Origin: Panacibacter ginsenosidivorans
GTDB taxonomy: Bacteria; Bacteroidota; Bacteroidia; Chitinophagales; Chitinophagaceae
Direction: 5' to 3'
Length of the DNA: 64,000 bases
Assembly (NCBI RefSeq): GCF_007971225.1
Contig: NZ_CP042435.1
Location: 682,001 to 746,000 of the forward strand
The number at the start of each line of letters is the position of its first letter. Position 1 is the first letter of the stretch. This document shows, one piece after another, positions 61,542 through 64,000 of the stretch. Under the pieces are notes generated by a model. That model saw nothing but the letters and a program-made list of their open reading frames with translations. It had not been told where the DNA came from and searched no databases. The position numbers and the translations under genes are program-made.

Positions 61542-62594
61542 ATGAAAAAATCACGGATTGCCGGTATGGGCATGTATGTACCCAAAAATGTAGTTACCAA
61601 TGCAGACCTTATGAAACACATGGATACTACTGATGAATGGATACAGCAACGCACCGGTGTTAAAGAAAGACGCTATGCAGACCGCTTTGGAGAAACCACT
61701 ACCACGATGGGTACTGCTGCTTCATTAATGGCTATAGCCGATGCAGGCATCACCAAAGAAGATGTTGACTTTATTATTTTCGCTACACTTTGTCCCGATT
61801 ATTATTTTCCCGGTTGTGGTGTATTGCTGCAACGCGATCTTGGCCTTACAGGCCGTGGCGCATTAGATGTGCGCAATCAATGCAGCGGGTTTATTTATGC
61901 ACTTAGTGTTGCAGACCAGTTTATAAGAACGGGCACCTATAAGAATATATTAGTAGTTGGTTCAGAGAAACATTCTTTTGGTCTTGATTTTTCTACACGT
62001 GGCAGAACAGTAAGTGTAATGTTTGGTGACGGAGCAGGCGCTGTAATACTACAGCCATCGGCAAATGAAAATGAAGGCATCCTGAGTGTACATCTGCACA
62101 GTGATGGTAACGGTGCAGAAGCGCTGGCACAATTCAGCCCCGGCACACACAGCAATCATTGGATGAAAACACCGGTAGCTGATTATGATGAACAGGATTG
62201 GTTTGGCAACCAGTACATCAGCCATAAAATGATAGACAATGCGCAGGTGTTTCCGCAGATGGATGGTAATGCAGTAATGAAACGTGCTATTAATTATTTG
62301 CCAGAAGTAATTAATGAAGGTCTTACCGCTAATGGTCTTGGTATTGAGGATATAAATATGCTAGTACTTAATCAGTCTAATGCAAGGATAGCAGAATTTG
62401 TGCAGCAAAAACTTGGTTTAACGGATGATGAGATCTATATCAATATTCAACGATATGGCAATACTACGGCAGCGTCAATACCCATTGCCATGTTTGAAGC
62501 AGTAAAGGATGGCAAACTAAAAAGGGGCGACCTGCTTTGTCTCGCTTCTTATGGAAGCGGCTATACATGGGCCAGTGCGATCATCAGGTTTTAA
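61542..62594 (+). CDS. KASIII-like (FabH family) synthase with altered His
   Basis: A 350-aa thiolase-fold protein of the FabH family. Catalytic Cys114 (RNQCSGFIYAL) and Asn307 (RYGNTTAASIP) are present, but the His of the usual PHQAN motif is Asn277 (VLNQSNARI). The final GFGGG-type loop reads ASYGSGYTW. The DTTDEWIQQRTGVKERR start is typical. The His change argues against a normal decarboxylating 3-ketoacyl-ACP synthase; an acyl-transfer or non-decarboxylating role is possible. Monocistronic, so no pathway context. Confidence 0.85.
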   Translation: MKKSRIAGMGMYVPKNVVTNADLMKHMDTTDEWIQQRTGVKERRYADRFGETTTTMGTAASLMAIADAGITKEDVDFIIFATLCPDYYFPGCGVLLQRDLGLTGRGALDVRNQCSGFIYALSVADQFIRTGTYKNILVVGSEKHSFGLDFSTRGRTVSVMFGDGAGAVILQPSANENEGILSVHLHSDGNGAEALAQFSPGTHSNHWMKTPVADYDEQDWFGNQYISHKMIDNAQVFPQMDGNAVMKRAINYLPEVINEGLTANGLGIEDINMLVLNQSNARIAEFVQQKLGLTDDEIYINIQRYGNTTAASIPIAMFEAVKDGKLKRGDLLCLASYGSGYTWASAIIRF

Positions 62595-62624
62595 TGCCTG
62601 TAGCTTCTATTACAGCATTAATGT

Positions 62625-62655
62625 AAAAAGCCGATGATTTCTGCATCAGCTTTTT
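62625..62655. terminator. Bidirectional terminator
   Basis: AAAAAGCCGATG pairs with CATCAGCTTTTT (with a wobble or mismatch on one strand) around a 7-nt loop, between the convergent FabH-like gene and the T9SS protein gene. Confidence 0.75.
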
Positions 62656-62680
62656 ACTACCCTCATTGTTGTTTAAAGTA

Positions 62681-64000
62681 TTATTTTTTTACCATATTCT
62701 CCGTATAAGTTTTACCATCTTTACCCAACACTTTTATAAAATAAATTCCATTGGGTACTTCAGACACAGCAAGGTCTGTAGTAGCATTCTGCCATTGCTT
62801 AATAAGTTTACCGGATTGTGAAAATAACTGCGCAGAAATAATTTCAGTACCCTTCAATGTAAGGTGCATAAAGCTGCTTACAGGATTGGGATTTACAACA
62901 AGTAGTTTATTAGCACTGATATTTGCTGAAGCAACCGGTTCTGCATCGCTTGCAAACGCAGTGGTTACTGTAACCGGTGAGCAGTATACCTGCCATGTGC
63001 CATTCCTGTTATCCATCCACGTAGGATAAGCTTTTAAACCATTAGCCGCAACGCCAATATAATCCCCTGCATAACCAAGTGCAAAATTATTATTATCGAT
63101 TGGCGCTGTAATATGAGGCACATCACTCACTTTTAAATTCACCCATTTGATACCATTCTGTGAGCCTGCGAGGTAGGTGTTGGTAGAGTATCCTGTTGCC
63201 TGGTCAAATGCATAATAAGTAACCCAAACTATACCCGTAGCATCGTCAACTGTTATCCATGGAAAAAATGCTTCTCTTGCGTTAGCAATACTTATCACTT
63301 TAGCGGCACTCCACGTAGTACCCTGGTTGTCTGAGAATCTTACTTTAATTACAGAATTTCCTGTAGCATTTTTTTCAGGGTATGTTATATAAATTCTTCC
63401 TTTTCTTATTGTTCTGCTTTTATCTACCGCCATAGAGGGAAAATCATTTACCCTTGTAAAATTATACCTGCTGCTTGTGTTATCAACTCTTATACCTGCA
63501 TACGGAAATATAACACTGGCTGGTGTAAAGGTTACACCTCCATCAACAGATTTTGCAAAACCCATTCCATCTGCTTCGTATGGGGATACAACTGTTGTAT
63601 GATCAGCCCAACATACATACACCTCTCCATTGGGGCCGGTTTGCACATTACAACCCTGTCCAAATCCAACTGCACCACTTCTTAACTGAATTTTTGATGA
63701 AAAGGTTACGCCCTTATCAACGCTTCGGTTAAAAGCAACCGCGCCATTACCCGAATTAAAGTCTGTCCATGTACAATAAAAATTATTTGCAAAAGGGCTT
63801 GATGCAGTATTATCCGAAGTGATCATTTCTTTATCAAAATTTATACTACTGTTTCCTTTTACACCTGCAGACCAGTTTACACCACCATCTGTTGATTTTT
63901 GAAACCAGTAACCAGCGGTACCAAAAGCACCGGCAGCAATCGTTGTAAGAAATGCTGTGCCATCTGCCGAAAATGCAACAGAGGGATCTCCATCAATCTT
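62681..64000 (-). CDS. Secreted Asp-box (sialidase-like fold) protein with T9SS sorting domain, 5'-truncated by window edge
   Basis: The frame remains open to base 64000, so the N-terminus is missing; the ATG at 63826 is internal. Repeated Asp-box/BNR motifs of a beta-propeller are visible (STDGGVNWS, SVDKGVTFS, SVDGGVTFT, SDNQGTTWS). The last ~75 residues are a type A T9SS C-terminal sorting domain (VVNPNPVSSFMHLTL ... GIYFIKVLGKDGKTYTENMVKK). Export across the outer membrane by type IX secretion is therefore expected. Sialidase catalytic residues cannot be confirmed, so enzymatic activity is not claimed. Confidence 0.88.
   Translation of the reverse strand, partial: KIDGDPSVAFSADGTAFLTTIAAGAFGTAGYWFQKSTDGGVNWSAGVKGNSSINFDKEMITSDNTASSPFANNFYCTWTDFNSGNGAVAFNRSVDKGVTFSSKIQLRSGAVGFGQGCNVQTGPNGEVYVCWADHTTVVSPYEADGMGFAKSVDGGVTFTPASVIFPYAGIRVDNTSSRYNFTRVNDFPSMAVDKSRTIRKGRIYITYPEKNATGNSVIKVRFSDNQGTTWSAAKVISIANAREAFFPWITVDDATGIVWVTYYAFDQATGYSTNTYLAGSQNGIKWVNLKVSDVPHITAPIDNNNFALGYAGDYIGVAANGLKAYPTWMDNRNGTWQVYCSPVTVTTAFASDAEPVASANISANKLLVVNPNPVSSFMHLTLKGTEIISAQLFSQSGKLIKQWQNATTDLAVSEVPNGIYFIKVLGKDGKTYTENMVKK

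Noticed and set aside
1-64000. rRNA or tRNA genes
   Set aside because: No cloverleaf-like T-arm/CCA patterns or rRNA-like conserved stretches were noticed in the gaps; a covariance search was not possible here.

Overview
The window looks like chromosomal DNA of a Bacteroidota bacterium, most likely of the Chitinophagaceae. The evidence is a type IX secretion (T9SS) C-terminal sorting domain, families typical of the phylum (DUF6089, DUF4397, DUF2795, short DUF6728-like proteins, CapK), absence of clear Shine-Dalgarno sequences, a few TAnnTTTG-type promoter boxes, and AT-rich intergenic DNA full of short palindromic repeats. No rRNA, tRNA, CRISPR array, transposase or phage gene was seen.

Layout. 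1-5.4 kb: end of S-adenosylhomocysteinase, a membrane protein, a CarH/LitR-like MerR regulator with a DUF2306 membrane protein, then CHAD and RmlD-like genes. 5.4-10.2 kb: housekeeping and small hypothetical genes, including a CCA-adding enzyme. 10.2-16 kb: a minus-strand siroheme and sulfite reduction cluster (cobA, cysJ, cysI, precorrin-2 dehydrogenase) with a candidate operator region upstream. 16-25.3 kb: tyrS, small enzymes, dnaK, and a PagL-like lipid A deacylase. 25.4-30.5 kb: a kinase/phospho-lyase fusion, a DUF1338 2-oxoadipate dioxygenase and an ALDH7-type dehydrogenase, which together read as a hydroxylysine/lysine degradation path. 30.9-36.2 kb: a subtilisin-like protease, DinB, lpxB and a CapK-like ligase. 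36.3-39.9 kb: an accessory patch with a DUF2971 protein, a proteasome-fold Ntn hydrolase, an HNH protein and a small membrane protein. 40.2-45.4 kb: nucleotide-sugar and surface polysaccharide genes (2-epimerase, glycosyltransferase, WlbB and two WlbA-like paralogues). 45.5-51.3 kb: lolD, aspartate aminotransferase, two DUF4397 lipoproteins, L-serine dehydratase. 51.5-61.3 kb: a complete kdp potassium-uptake locus with a sigma-54-type response regulator, a KdpD reduced to its cytoplasmic N-terminal part, and a separate histidine kinase. 61.5-64 kb: a FabH-like synthase and the end of a secreted Asp-box/T9SS protein.

The most pervasive feature is a dispersed repeat. 36 clear 20-nt arms of two related sequence types, A (GTTGCGTCGCACTCTTGTAC) and B (GTTGTGTCACTCACTTGTAC), lie only between genes. 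Many sit about 30-47 nt after a stop codon, oriented relative to the gene that ends there. They occur as close inward-facing pairs, as lone arms, and as pairs enclosing whole genes. I do not recognise a described family for them.

Other points of interest are the proteasome-like peptidase with all six catalytic positions in place, the hydroxylysine module, the re-wired Kdp control system, a four-helix-bundle gene cassette with inverted-repeat ends inserted between kdpB and kdpC, and a KASIII-like enzyme whose catalytic His is replaced by Asn.
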